A stretch of DNA of 64,000 nt from CAVYHJ01 sp963768165 [NCBI: uncultured bacterium] (lineage in GTDB: Bacteria > UBP4 > UBA4092), in the NCBI GenBank assembly GCA_963768165.1, contig CAVYHJ010000028.1, forward strand, positions 62,001 to 126,000, given 5' to 3'. Made by a program: the position numbers and the translations under genes. The notes beneath the pieces were generated by a model. It did no database searches and was not told the DNA's origin. It saw nothing but the letters and a program-made list of their open reading frames with translations. This document shows positions 27,751 through 36,686 of this stretch, in pieces. Position 1 is the stretch's first letter. The number at the start of each line of letters is the position of its first letter.

Positions 27751-29841
27751 TTATTTTCTCTCAGGACTCCCTGATGCCAAAACAACTTGTTCTGCTATAT
27801 TTTTCGGTACTTCTTCATAATGAGAAAATTCCATTGTATAGTTAGCACGACCCTGTGTTAGCGACCGTACTGCTGTGGCATATCCAAACATATCCGACAA
27901 GGGAACCAGCGCTTTAACCGCTTGTGCCGTACCCCGCTTGTCAATACCTTGAATCCGTCCACGCCGGGAACTTAAATTTCCAATCACATCACCCATAAAT
28001 TCTTCCGGGGTAACTACTTCTACCGACATAATCGGTTCCAAAAGAATCGGGTGACATTTTTTCGCGCCTGCTTGAAATGCCATCGAAGCGGCAATTTTGA
28101 ACGCCATTTCCGATGAATCCACTTCATGGTACGACCCATCAATCAAGGCAATCCGAATATCCACCACAGGATAACCTGCCAAGACACCGGATTTCATGGC
28201 TTCAATCACACCTTTTTCAACAGCAGGAATATATTCCCGGGGAACTACACCTCCGACAATGTCATTCACAAATTCAAATCCAAATCCAGGTTCCATCGGT
28301 TCAATACGCAATTCCACATGCCCGTATTGCCCGCGTCCACCGGACTGCCGGATAAATTTACCTTCTTGCTCAATACCTTTTTTAATCGTTTCACGATACG
28401 CTACCTGCGGTTTCCCCACATTGGCATCTACGCCAAACTCACGGGTCAACCGATCTACGATAATTTCCAAGTGGAGTTCACCCATTCCGGCAATTAATGT
28501 TTGACCTGTTTCTTCATCGGATGATACTCTAAAAGTCGGATCTTCATCTGACAACCGTGCTAATGACTGTCCCAATTTATCCTGGTCTGCTTTGGTCTTC
28601 GGTTCAATCGCAATTTGAATAACCGGTTCCGGGAAGGTCATCGCTTCGAGAATAATCGGATGATCTTCATCACACATGGTGTCACCGGTACTGGTATGTT
28701 TTAAACCAACCGCCGCCGCAATATCCCCGGTATAGACTTCATCAATATCCTGCCGTTTATTGGCATGCATCTGGAGAAGTCGCCCAATCCGTTCTTTTTT
28801 TTGATCGGTTGCATTAAAAACATAGGACCCGGCCTTGAGCACACCGGAATATACCCGGAAATAGGTTAATTTGCCAACAAAAGGATCTGTCATAACTTTA
28901 AAAGCTAATGCCGCAAACGGTTCTGAATCTTCCGCACGCCGTGTTTCCCGCTCATCATTCCGCGGATTGACTCCACTAATTAAGGGGACATCTAACGGGG
29001 AAGGTAAATAAGCAATCACAGCATCCAATAAAGGTTGTACGCCTTTATTCTTGAAAGAGGAACCCAACATGACTGGAGTAATTTTAGCGGTCAAGGTTGC
29101 TTTACGAATCGCAGTTTTCAACTCTTCTTCAGTCACCGGCTGCGCTTCTAAATATTTATGCATAATAGTTTCATCAGTATCGGCTAATTGTTCCACTAAT
29201 TTATCGTGATATTGTTTGGCTTGATCTTTTAAATCGGCGGGAATATCTACGGTTTCAAATATAGCACCCAGCTCTTCATTTTGCCAAATAATGGCTTTCA
29301 TGGCAACCAAGTCTACAACGCCCTGAAATTTTTCTTCGGCTCCTATGGGGATTTGAAGAATAACCGCATTGGCTCCCAATCGTTTCTTCATCATCTCCAC
29401 GCAAAGGAAAAAGTCTGCACCTACACGGTCCATCTTATTAACAAAAGCAATTCGCGGAACATGATATTTATCCGCCTGCCGCCAGACCGTTTCGGATTGT
29501 GGTTCCACACCGCCAACCGCGCAAAATAATGCGACGGAACCATCCAACACCCGGATGCTCCGTTCGACTTCCACTGTAAAATCCACATGGCCGGGGGTAT
29601 CAATAATATTAATTTGATAATCCTTCCACATACACTTGGTGGTGGCGGAAGTAATCGTGATTCCCCGTTCTTTTTCCTGTACCATCCAATCCATTTCGGT
29701 GGCGCCGTCATGGACTTCGCCCATCTTATGGATTTTGCCGGTATAAAAGAGAATCCGCTCGGTAGTCGTGGTTTTTCCCGCATCTATGTGCGCCATGATA
29801 CCGATATTGCGAACTCTACCTAATTCTATTTGTCTAGCCAT
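27751..29841 (-). CDS. fusA: Translation elongation factor G
   Basis: Translocase GTPase. 696 residues: [20 protein letters not shown], the G2 segment [27 protein letters not shown], then domains II-V with [25 protein letters not shown] and the C-terminal [10 protein letters not shown]. Normal length, so it is the canonical fusA rather than a fusA2 paralogue. It lies seven bases after rpsG, as in str operons. Confidence 0.98.
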   Translation of the reverse strand: MARQIELGRVRNIGIMAHIDAGKTTTTERILFYTGKIHKMGEVHDGATEMDWMVQEKERGITITSATTKCMWKDYQINIIDTPGHVDFTVEVERSIRVLDGSVALFCAVGGVEPQSETVWRQADKYHVPRIAFVNKMDRVGADFFLCVEMMKKRLGANAVILQIPIGAEEKFQGVVDLVAMKAIIWQNEELGAIFETVDIPADLKDQAKQYHDKLVEQLADTDETIMHKYLEAQPVTEEELKTAIRKATLTAKITPVMLGSSFKNKGVQPLLDAVIAYLPSPLDVPLISGVNPRNDERETRRAEDSEPFAALAFKVMTDPFVGKLTYFRVYSGVLKAGSYVFNATDQKKERIGRLLQMHANKRQDIDEVYTGDIAAAVGLKHTSTGDTMCDEDHPIILEAMTFPEPVIQIAIEPKTKADQDKLGQSLARLSDEDPTFRVSSDEETGQTLIAGMGELHLEIIVDRLTREFGVDANVGKPQVAYRETIKKGIEQEGKFIRQSGGRGQYGHVELRIEPMEPGFGFEFVNDIVGGVVPREYIPAVEKGVIEAMKSGVLAGYPVVDIRIALIDGSYHEVDSSEMAFKIAASMAFQAGAKKCHPILLEPIMSVEVVTPEEFMGDVIGNLSSRRGRIQGIDKRGTAQAVKALVPLSDMFGYATAVRSLTQGRANYTMEFSHYEEVPKNIAEQVVLASGSPERK

Positions 29842-29847
29842 AATTGA

Positions 29848-30321
29848 TTACCATCTAAAGTGAGCAAAAGCCTTATTGGCTTCCGCCATTTTATGAACAT
29901 CTTCTTTTTTCTTGATTGCCCCGCCTGTATTTTTATAGGCTTCCATTAATTCTTCAGCTAATTTTTCAGCCATCGGTTTACCTTTTCGTTCGCGGGCATA
30001 TAATATCAGCCAGCGAAACGCGAGTGCTTGCCGTCGTTCCGGACGAACTTCAATGGGTACCTGATAATTGGCACCGCCAACCCGCCGTGACCGCACTTCT
30101 ACCAACGGTTTACAATTTTCCACGGCTTGTTTAAAAACCTTGATACCCGGTTCTTTGGCTTTTTCCTCAACAATAGTCAAAGCCTCATAAAAAACCTGTT
30201 CCGCGGTGCTTTTTTTGCCGCCGTACATCATGCAATGGATGAATTTCGTTACCACCGGACTGCTATACACATAATCCGGCTTGGTTTCTACTTTTCTTAA
30301 CACTACTTTTCGTCTTGGCAT
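29848..30321 (-). CDS. rpsG: 30S ribosomal protein S7
   Basis: Head-organising protein. 157 residues: MPRRKVVLRKVETKPDYVYS, MYGGKKSTAEQVFYEAL, VRSRRVGGANYQVPIEV and RKEDVHKMAEANKAFAHF-like KKEDVHKMAEANKAFAHFRW. In E. coli S7 represses the str operon by binding the rpsL-rpsG spacer; a strong stem-loop is present in that spacer here. Confidence 0.98.
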   Translation of the reverse strand: MPRRKVVLRKVETKPDYVYSSPVVTKFIHCMMYGGKKSTAEQVFYEALTIVEEKAKEPGIKVFKQAVENCKPLVEVRSRRVGGANYQVPIEVRPERRQALAFRWLILYARERKGKPMAEKLAEELMEAYKNTGGAIKKKEDVHKMAEANKAFAHFRW

Positions 30322-30352
30322 ACTTTTTTACTCTTTCTCTATTTCTATAGAC

Positions 30353-30397
30353 ACAATTACGAGTTTCAGCCATCCTCAGACTGAAACTCGTAATTGT
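30353..30397 (-). promoter_or_regulatory. 17-bp stem-loop in the rpsL-rpsG spacer
   Basis: ACAATTACGAGTTTCAG and its exact inverse, with an 11-base loop, lie between rpsL and rpsG. There is no T-run after it on the minus strand, so readthrough is expected. The place matches the S7 translational operator of E. coli, but the link is inferred from position only. Confidence 0.5.
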
Positions 30398-30409
30398 ATT
30401 TAATCTATG

Positions 30410-30784
30410 CTATTTCTTCGGGCGTTTTGTCCCGTATTTTGATCTACCTTGATTTCGACCTTCCACACCGACGGTATCCAAAGTCCCGCGGATGATGTGG
30501 TACCGTACACCCGGCAAATCTTTGACACGGCCTCCGCGAATCATCACGATACTATGTTCCTGCAGGTTATGTCCCACCCCGGGGATATAAGTTGTCACTT
30601 CAAATCCATTGGTTAATCGTACCCGCGCTACTTTTCGCAATGCCGAATTCGGTTTTTTAGGAGTTGTAGTATAAACACGCACGCAAACCCCGCGCCGTTG
30701 CGGACATTCCGTCAAGGCCGGTGATTTCGATTTATACCTTACTTTTTCTCTTGCCCCACGCACCAGTTGGTTAATCGTAGGCAT
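30410..30784 (-). CDS. rpsL: 30S ribosomal protein S12
   Basis: Decoding-centre protein. 124 residues: [60 protein letters not shown] and the basic end. Both lysines whose change gives streptomycin resistance are wild type (in [10 protein letters not shown] and GGRVKDLP). First gene of the long operon; a GAGGAG site lies nine bases upstream. No rpoB/rpoC precedes it here. Confidence 0.98.
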   Translation of the reverse strand: MPTINQLVRGAREKVRYKSKSPALTECPQRRGVCVRVYTTTPKKPNSALRKVARVRLTNGFEVTTYIPGVGHNLQEHSIVMIRGGRVKDLPGVRYHIIRGTLDTVGVEGRNQGRSKYGTKRPKK

Positions 30785-30914
30785 GACTCGAGACTCCTCT
30801 ATACATTAATGTATTTTCTGATTAATATTCTTAGACTAAACTAAGGAACCTAACAATTTCTTGCAGGTTGTCTATCGAGGGCGCTACCCCTACCTAAAAC
30901 ACAGGAACGATAAT

Positions 30915-30942
30915 CCTATAATAACTTATGTACACCTGTCAA
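30915..30942 (-). promoter_or_regulatory. Candidate promoter of the ribosomal operon
   Basis: Minus strand: perfect TTGACA (30942-30937), 16-base spacer, TATAGG (30920-30915). It would give a leader of about 125 bases before rpsL. The -10 is only a partial match. The rest of the 255-base gap shows only short imperfect hairpins. Confidence 0.5.
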
Positions 30943-31039
30943 GCCCTCAACCAAGAGCAGCCAGTCCATCTATAAAAACCATCTTTCCTTCGAACTGTAC
31001 ATTATATTGAATAACCCAAAAAATAGCAAGTAGCATAGG

Positions 31040-33112
31040 TTATTCTTTCTCACCAGCTTGTTTAAGTATTTGCACGATATCGGAATGGCCTTTCCAGATG
31101 GCACTTCGTAACGGTGTTCCGCCGCCTTTATTTTTGACATTAATATCGGCGCCATGAGTTAATAATTGTTTGACAATTTCCGTATATCCATTAAATGCTG
31201 CCACACCCAAGGGGGAATTTCCATCATTATTCGCAGCGTTCGGATCCGCGCCTTTATTCAGTAATAATTTTACAGTTTCAGAATTTCCATTTAATACCGC
31301 ACCCAGTAATGCTGTCCAACCTGAATTGGTTTTCGCATTGACATCCGCGCCATTGGCTAATAAAATTCCCACAATTTTCCGATAACCATTGTTTGCCGCA
31401 TCTATCAAAGCAGTTGACCCAACGTCATTTTTCTGATTAACCTGTACCCCTTTATTCAACAAAAGTTGGACCATTTTCAAATCTCCTTTTCGGGTGGCCT
31501 GAAAAAGGGGTGTAGTCCCATTGGGATAAACACAATTGACGTCCGCACCGATTTCCAATAAGGATTTCACTTTATCATATTCACTTTTCTCGATGGAGGA
31601 CATTAAAGCCAGCCGATAATCATCGGCTTGGGGTATAACCGAATCATTAATTTTTTTATAGATGACAAGAGTTACGGTGGTATCAGAAAAACGAATTGCT
31701 TTTTCGGGACGGTATGCCTGTTCCTGCCAGGTATCGGGTATTGCAAAATCATATCCTCTGATTGGAGGCGAAAAACGTATAAAGTAATCCGGGCGATAAT
31801 ACCGTATAGGCCAATACGGGTCGTTTAAAAAAACATGCCGGCTGACACCGGGGGTGACCAACCCAGCCATATCAATAATGGTTCTATTAGAAAAATAACC
31901 CAGAACACCCACTTCATAGGCACCAATAGTTGTGGAAGGAGGAGTATTCTCTCTGAACCAATTCCCCGCTTCAAGATAGAAAGTCGTACGATTCCTATGT
32001 TTCCAATCGTGGGTCACAAAAGTCGTATAAACGATTATTTCAGGAATACAGAAAAGTCCAAATAATAGGATTATAACGAAAACTCGGAACGGATTTTTAA
32101 GAAAAGAAGTCAGAGATTCTATGCTCATCGCGGCTAAAATACAATAAATTCCAGCGACCGGTGCCATGTGCCAGCAATACCCAACAGGAATTCTAAAATA
32201 AATATAAAGCGCCATATGCAAAACACCCCATAGCAGAAGAATGACCAATAATTTGTATTTATTGTTGCCTGATAAAACATCCCTTTTTTCAAAAAAGATT
32301 TTAAGCAAACCTCCGAGCACAAGCAAAATAAAAACCCCTATAAAGAATTGTTTAAAATGTAATGGTTCTATAAACCCCACCGGCATGGGATCAAGGACTC
32401 GCAGGCTAATCCTCTGCCAGAGTGGCAGATTCTCTAGTAAACCCTGTATGATTTTTGAATACAAGGTATTTGGAAAAAGTGATTTAAATGTGACCCATGA
32501 AAATATACCCCACGGAAGCAATAGAAGGATAAATAGTAATAGTTGCTGCCAGGGTATTTTTCGAGTAGTAAAAAGAAAATGAAAAAAAAGAACGCCTGCC
32601 AATAACATCGTATCCGGACGGGTGAGCACGGTGAGTGCCAACAAGGCGGTGGTTAGCGTGTATCGTTTTTGAAAATAAAAATAAATTGAGAGAAACGAGA
32701 GGCATAAGGCCATGGTTGTTTCCAGACCCAGGCTCCAGAGTGAAATTACACGAACAATAATTAAAAATGGCGCCAGATAAGCCGCTTTGGGGTAGCCATT
32801 TTGTTTCAAAAGAAAATAAACAACTATCCCACAACCGGCGAGAAAGAAAAGGCTCAACCAAAGCGCGGTTGATACGATATTAAAACCCAGTAAAGCAAAA
32901 CAAGCTAACAGGAGAGGATAAAGAACCGACGTGCATCCGTTAATCGTCATTCCCTGATTGAATGTCCAGCCATGACCGGTAGAAATATTTTTGACATATT
33001 GAAAAATAATATATTCATCGTCTCCCAGCTTATTTCTCAAAAGAACACCGGTCAGAGTTACAAAAAGAAAAATTAAAATGAAATATAGGATGGTTCGTTT
33101 ATTTATCTGCAT
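31040..33112 (-). CDS. GT-C-type membrane glycosyltransferase fused to C-terminal ankyrin repeats
   Basis: 690 residues. The first ~400 contain about ten hydrophobic helices. The first lumenal loop reads GDDEYIIFQYVKNISTGHGW with FNQG following: the DD(A/E)-x-I...NxxxGxGxxxN(P/Q)G pattern of polyprenyl-phosphate-dependent GT-C transferases. A soluble loop with WFRENTPPSTTIGAYEVG and an NRTIIDMAGLVTP segment follows, as in that family. From about residue 500 to the end there are six ankyrin units (for example NGTTPLFQATRKGDLKMVQL and SGWTALLGAVLNGNSETVKL, each ending GADxN). Ankyrin repeats mediate protein binding; their attachment to a GT-C enzyme is unusual. The next gene upstream (SagB-like) starts 42 bases away in the same direction. 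Confidence 0.85.
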   Translation of the reverse strand: MQINKRTILYFILIFLFVTLTGVLLRNKLGDDEYIIFQYVKNISTGHGWTFNQGMTINGCTSVLYPLLLACFALLGFNIVSTALWLSLFFLAGCGIVVYFLLKQNGYPKAAYLAPFLIIVRVISLWSLGLETTMALCLSFLSIYFYFQKRYTLTTALLALTVLTRPDTMLLAGVLFFHFLFTTRKIPWQQLLLFILLLLPWGIFSWVTFKSLFPNTLYSKIIQGLLENLPLWQRISLRVLDPMPVGFIEPLHFKQFFIGVFILLVLGGLLKIFFEKRDVLSGNNKYKLLVILLLWGVLHMALYIYFRIPVGYCWHMAPVAGIYCILAAMSIESLTSFLKNPFRVFVIILLFGLFCIPEIIVYTTFVTHDWKHRNRTTFYLEAGNWFRENTPPSTTIGAYEVGVLGYFSNRTIIDMAGLVTPGVSRHVFLNDPYWPIRYYRPDYFIRFSPPIRGYDFAIPDTWQEQAYRPEKAIRFSDTTVTLVIYKKINDSVIPQADDYRLALMSSIEKSEYDKVKSLLEIGADVNCVYPNGTTPLFQATRKGDLKMVQLLLNKGVQVNQKNDVGSTALIDAANNGYRKIVGILLANGADVNAKTNSGWTALLGAVLNGNSETVKLLLNKGADPNAANNDGNSPLGVAAFNGYTEIVKQLLTHGADINVKNKGGGTPLRSAIWKGHSDIVQILKQAGEKE

Positions 33113-33154
33113 TTTTATCTTTTGTTATATTAGAGATGATTTGAATATTAAATC

Positions 33155-34852
33155 TTACACTTTTTCTTGTTTTGTAGTAAACAAATCGAGCGGGTCATCC
33201 CCAATTTGAATCAGGCGATCATCGAGAACGGCTTTCCCGACTGTGAAATGATAAATGACATGTCCCTGGTCTGGCGGGATAGCAAGATATTTATGCACAT
33301 CGTCATCGAAGAAAGCGCCGATTCCTGTGGCATTCAATCCAAGCGCTTCGGCTGCCAGATATAATCCCTGACCAATAAATCCTGCTTCGCAATGGACATA
33401 CCGGTATCCCCGATTCCCGAATATTTGCGCAGCGGATTTCAAATCGGCTATCATGGAAAAAGCGACAATACAATTTGCCGCGATGGATTGTCCAAGACTA
33501 AGTCCTGCCGCCCAGGAACGCTGGTCGCCGTCTTTTACTTTTTTTAAAGAATGGGATTCAGGATTGTATTGATAAACCCCCGGTTCGATTCCTTCGACTC
33601 GATGGATATAGAGATAGAGCGTAATGAAATCCGCCCCTCTTCCACCAAAAAGATTATTGCGAAAATCAGCACAAAACCCGCGGGTGGCATAGTACATTAG
33701 AGAGCCAAAATTTTCCAAAGACATACTTATTTCATTATTAAATTCCAATGCAGAACGGCGGGTTCGAGAAACTATTCGCAAAGGTTTATCCACCGTATCC
33801 GATTTAGAAAGCCGGACGATATTTTTTTCTCCCTTCTCCTTACCAAGGAGAGGGGTCGGGGGTGAGGTAATCTCATCGGGTAACCGAGTTGCGATATGCA
33901 TATTTTCCAAGGCATAATAAGGCACTTCTTCATTGGATAATTGATTAGGTTCACCAGAAGTCTGAGGAACAAGAGAAAGGATGTCATTCACAATTAATTT
34001 ATTCAATTCCATATTTTCTTTCGGGAGAACCCCCAAAGGAATCATCATCAGGGGCTGTTCATCACTTTCGAGAAGTCCCAATGTTTTTGCAACGGCATTA
34101 TCGGGAAAATGACCGAGACAAAAACCGGGTAATCCCAAAACTTTTGCCGAAGTTAAAAGGGAACAACTCGCATGACCCAAGTCGTGCAAACAATAACGAT
34201 ACGCCCTGTCTTGATATTTCCAGGACTCCCGCCAAAAAATAGAAGTGAAGACGATTAGGATTGGCGATTCCACCGCCCAAGGCGCATTCCCCAGCAATGC
34301 CAAAGGACGGACAAATTCTCCCAGACCCCTTTGTTCCAGAGCATGTTCATTCACGCGATAATGGTACAATCCGTCGGGAATTTCCTGAATCCCTTTAATC
34401 GCCAAATGGGTTTCTGTCGGATGCAAATTACCCGAGGAAGGATTCACTCGCAAAGAATATTTAAAATCAGAATCGCGTACCTGTTTCCACGCGCTAATCG
34501 CCATGCTGTAATAGAGCAATTGGCTTAGGGTTAAAAGGGTTAATAGAGGTTGACGATACCCGTTAGGAATTTCATTGAGACCTTCCAAAGCTTTTAACGT
34601 CCCCTCCTCCGGAAAATCCGGTTTGCGCGGCAAGGGAATTACAGGAACTCTCGAATAAATCCTAAACGGGTTGGGCTGATTATCCCAATCCAGATAATGG
34701 CTGTTGAAATTGACAGATTGATAGGTATGTTTGGTCCGTTCGTGATAATAAAACAATCGTTCTGTTTCCTGATTGTAATATTGAATAACCGGCGGGGTGT
34801 TTTCATCTCTCTTTTTCTTTTCATCCGAATCTTTTTTAGAAAACCAAGCCAT
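33155..34852 (-). CDS. SagB-type dehydrogenase with two nitroreductase-like domains
   Basis: FMN-dependent oxidoreductase family that in some peptide pathways oxidises azolines to azoles. Seen: YYHERTKHTYQSV at residues 35-47, typical of SagB-type proteins; domain 1 at about 95-290 (SLRVNPSSGNLHPTETHLAI, LHDLGHASCSLL) and domain 2 at about 360-555 (RRSALEFNNEISMSLENFGS, GGRGADFITLYLYIHRV, GLNATGIGAFFDDDV). The linker contains an in-frame palindromic repeat (residues about 329-343). No YcaO cyclodehydratase or precursor-peptide gene is nearby, so a RiPP role is not supported; many such duplicated proteins stand alone. Confidence 0.88.
   Translation of the reverse strand: MAWFSKKDSDEKKKRDENTPPVIQYYNQETERLFYYHERTKHTYQSVNFNSHYLDWDNQPNPFRIYSRVPVIPLPRKPDFPEEGTLKALEGLNEIPNGYRQPLLTLLTLSQLLYYSMAISAWKQVRDSDFKYSLRVNPSSGNLHPTETHLAIKGIQEIPDGLYHYRVNEHALEQRGLGEFVRPLALLGNAPWAVESPILIVFTSIFWRESWKYQDRAYRYCLHDLGHASCSLLTSAKVLGLPGFCLGHFPDNAVAKTLGLLESDEQPLMMIPLGVLPKENMELNKLIVNDILSLVPQTSGEPNQLSNEEVPYYALENMHIATRLPDEITSPPTPLLGKEKGEKNIVRLSKSDTVDKPLRIVSRTRRSALEFNNEISMSLENFGSLMYYATRGFCADFRNNLFGGRGADFITLYLYIHRVEGIEPGVYQYNPESHSLKKVKDGDQRSWAAGLSLGQSIAANCIVAFSMIADLKSAAQIFGNRGYRYVHCEAGFIGQGLYLAAEALGLNATGIGAFFDDDVHKYLAIPPDQGHVIYHFTVGKAVLDDRLIQIGDDPLDLFTTKQEKV
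33829..33869 (-). repeat. In-frame palindromic repeat (CCCCTCTCCTT family), copy A
   Basis: Arms CCCTTCTCCTT (33831-33841) and AAGGAGAGGGG (33845-33855), one mismatch, then the tail TCGGGGGTGAGGTA. It encodes SPPTPLLGKEKGE in the linker between the two nitroreductase domains. Homologous to 39171-39214 and 58411-58450. Confidence 0.88.
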
Positions 34853-34979
34853 ACTCTACCTTGAAAGATAGTCTAGCATGTTTGGGAAAATGTTAAAGGA
34901 GTTAAACAGAAGAATGTTACAGGGTATTAGGAAGAAGTCGTAGAATCTGCTTCGCTCCATTACCGATGCATAAAATTTT

Positions 34980-35750
34980 CTATATAAATTCACTTAATAA
35001 TCTTTGAATTCTATCCTCATTACTATGTAGACTAGAAAATTGTCGCTCAGCAACGTCTGTAAATCGTGACAAAACCTTTCGATTTATCACTTCTTGGTCT
35101 TCAAAAATTGATAAAGATTGAAAAGGTATTTTCATACGTTCATATTGTAAAATTGTAATTGTAACAGTATTACACTTATCATCGTTAGGTATTGCAAAAA
35201 CAAACAAAGGTCTTTGTGTACCGTTGATCTTGCAATCAACAATGTACTTTTTTTCAGGGTCTTTAATTGGATCACTATAGTTAAACACTCTTTTTTCTTC
35301 AGGAACTGTTTTAGTCATATAAATCCGAAAATCTTCCATAAAAGTTGATTTAACACGTTCTCGACTCAGATAACTAACATCAGTTACTCGGAGCAACCCC
35401 TGTACAAAACTATATAAGGCATCTCCATACTTATCTTCTTCAATCTTGGAAACTAATTCACCATCATTATCTTCAATACCAAACATATTTAAGGAAGTAT
35501 CAATAATTTTTCGACGGGTACCCTTTTCAAGGTCAGATTGATCCATATCATAGGTTAAATGCATGTAAGTATGACCCTCATCGGATAATAACCAACCATT
35601 AATTCCTTTTTTTAATAAAATGCATAAATGGTCGCCATCTTCCAACATGAATGGAGTAAAAACACGAAATCTATTTTTCCCTTCTTCCATCAACCGGATT
35701 TCATCACATACCTTTTTCTTAAAATCTTTTACTATGGTTTGGATATCCAT
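34980..35750 (-). CDS. DUF1828/DUF1829 domain protein
   Basis: 256 residues, soluble. The N-terminal half (about 1-95: FRVFTPFMLEDGDHLCILLK, GWLLSDEGHTYMHLTYD) matches my memory of DUF1828; the second half (about 130-256) matches DUF1829. Function is not known. It is the second gene of a compact pair: it starts two bases after the DUF6978-like gene's stop. Such genes are found on mobile or defence-rich regions, in line with the IS element next door, but that is association only. Confidence 0.8.
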   Translation of the reverse strand: MDIQTIVKDFKKKVCDEIRLMEEGKNRFRVFTPFMLEDGDHLCILLKKGINGWLLSDEGHTYMHLTYDMDQSDLEKGTRRKIIDTSLNMFGIEDNDGELVSKIEEDKYGDALYSFVQGLLRVTDVSYLSRERVKSTFMEDFRIYMTKTVPEEKRVFNYSDPIKDPEKKYIVDCKINGTQRPLFVFAIPNDDKCNTVTITILQYERMKIPFQSLSIFEDQEVINRKVLSRFTDVAERQFSSLHSNEDRIQRLLSEFI

Positions 35751-35752
35751 AC

Positions 35753-36244
35753 TTAACTCCTACCTGGATATAAAAAATCCATTTGAGGATTTGGCGGCAA
35801 TAACAAACCACAATCCTGAAACATGCAACGAACTGCTTCCTCAAATATATTATACCTATTAGTTGTTTCTGCATACCACTCTTCCTTGAACCCCGCCCTT
35901 TGATACCGCTCCGTAGCTGTGTGAATATGAAAATCATAAAAAGGTAAATGTCTTTCGATTTTATTGGTATGTTCGTGACTTTTCCCGTTATATCTTCTCA
36001 GTAGGAATACTTGATTGGTTTGTTTTGGTAAATACGCTAATATCACAGAAAAATCCAAAGGATTAATTAAACTTTGCCTTAATATAATTCGAAATTGATT
36101 TTCCTCCACTCCAATAATATCCAATTCTTTTTCACTATGACCTCTTTTAGGTTTTAAGATTATACGACTCTCAAAATCATCGGGTAAAGGTTTTTGCTCC
36201 TCAATTAATCTTTGTATCTCAATATCTGTTAATAGAAGCGGCAC
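35753..36244 (-). CDS. DUF6978-like protein
   Basis: 163 residues from a GTG start, with a GGAAGGAAA ribosome site upstream. Seen: PDDFESRIILKPKRGHSEKE, FRIILRQSLINPLDFSVILA, RRYNGKSHEHTNKIE and FYDFHIHTATERYQ; the last two are the most conserved-looking parts. I recall this pattern as DUF6978, not verified. The HEHT...HIHTATERYQ segment contains several histidines but no known catalytic motif. It lies between a 32-residue ORF and the DUF1828 gene, with spacings of three and two bases, so the three are translated from one message. Confidence 0.75.
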   Translation of the reverse strand: MPLLLTDIEIQRLIEEQKPLPDDFESRIILKPKRGHSEKELDIIGVEENQFRIILRQSLINPLDFSVILAYLPKQTNQVFLLRRYNGKSHEHTNKIERHLPFYDFHIHTATERYQRAGFKEEWYAETTNRYNIFEEAVRCMFQDCGLLLPPNPQMDFLYPGRS

Positions 36245-36247
36245 AGA

Positions 36248-36346
36248 TTAATTTCCTTCCCAATAATCCTCTACAATATTAATTAATTTTACCTCTAAAT
36301 CATACAACTCATAAGCCAGTTGGTCAATTTTGGTGGTTGGTAGCAT
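36248..36346 (-). CDS. Small ORF of 32 residues leading the DUF6978 cassette
   Basis: Starts MLPTTKIDQLAYELYDLEVK and ends NIVEDYWEGN, acidic and amphipathic. Its stop is three bases before the GTG of the DUF6978-like gene. A consensus promoter ends 15 bases upstream of the ATG, implying a leader of about nine bases and no Shine-Dalgarno. The codon pattern looks protein-like, but a leader peptide is also possible. Confidence 0.55.
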   Translation of the reverse strand: MLPTTKIDQLAYELYDLEVKLINIVEDYWEGN

Positions 36347-36361
36347 AATTTCAAATAATTA

Positions 36362-36390
36362 GTTATAGGCGAGGAAAATTAAGATGTCAA
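36362..36390 (-). promoter_or_regulatory. Promoter of the DUF6978/DUF1828 cassette
   Basis: Minus strand: TTGACA (36390-36385), 17-base spacer, TATAAC (36367-36362). Eleven of twelve consensus positions. Confidence 0.75.
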
Positions 36391-36421
36391 GGAAAAAAGA
36401 AAACACTACTCTTTACCAAAT

Positions 36422-36561
36422 GAGATCTCTGAAAAAGTGGATTAAAAAACTTATGGTAAAATTCATAAATTTTTATCTCTTGTAGAATCAATGGGTTAGA
36501 AAACTTTATACGTTTGCAGAAAGTTAATTTCTATAAAATTTGGTACTTTTTCAGAGGTCTC
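36422..36561. repeat. 17-bp inverted repeats around ~105 AT-rich bases
   Basis: GAGATCTCTGAAAAAGT (36422-36438) and ACTTTTTCAGAGGTCTC (36545-36561), one mismatch. No gene lies inside. It may be a MITE or remnant ends of an insertion element close to the IS1380-like gene. The rest of the gene-free stretch 36347-36686 is AT-rich, with only the cassette promoter. Confidence 0.6.
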
Positions 36562-36686
36562 GAACGTTAAAAACTATAAATATTTAATTTTATTGTAGAT
36601 AAAACTTTCCACAATCGTGTAAAGTTCTTTAATAGACGGAAAAGTACCAATAGGTGCAAAAATAATCCCAAAATAGTCATTAGGAA

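Noticed and set aside
33155-34852. RiPP (azole peptide) biosynthesis locus
   Set aside because: Only the SagB-like gene is present; there is no YcaO, no precursor peptide and no exporter nearby.
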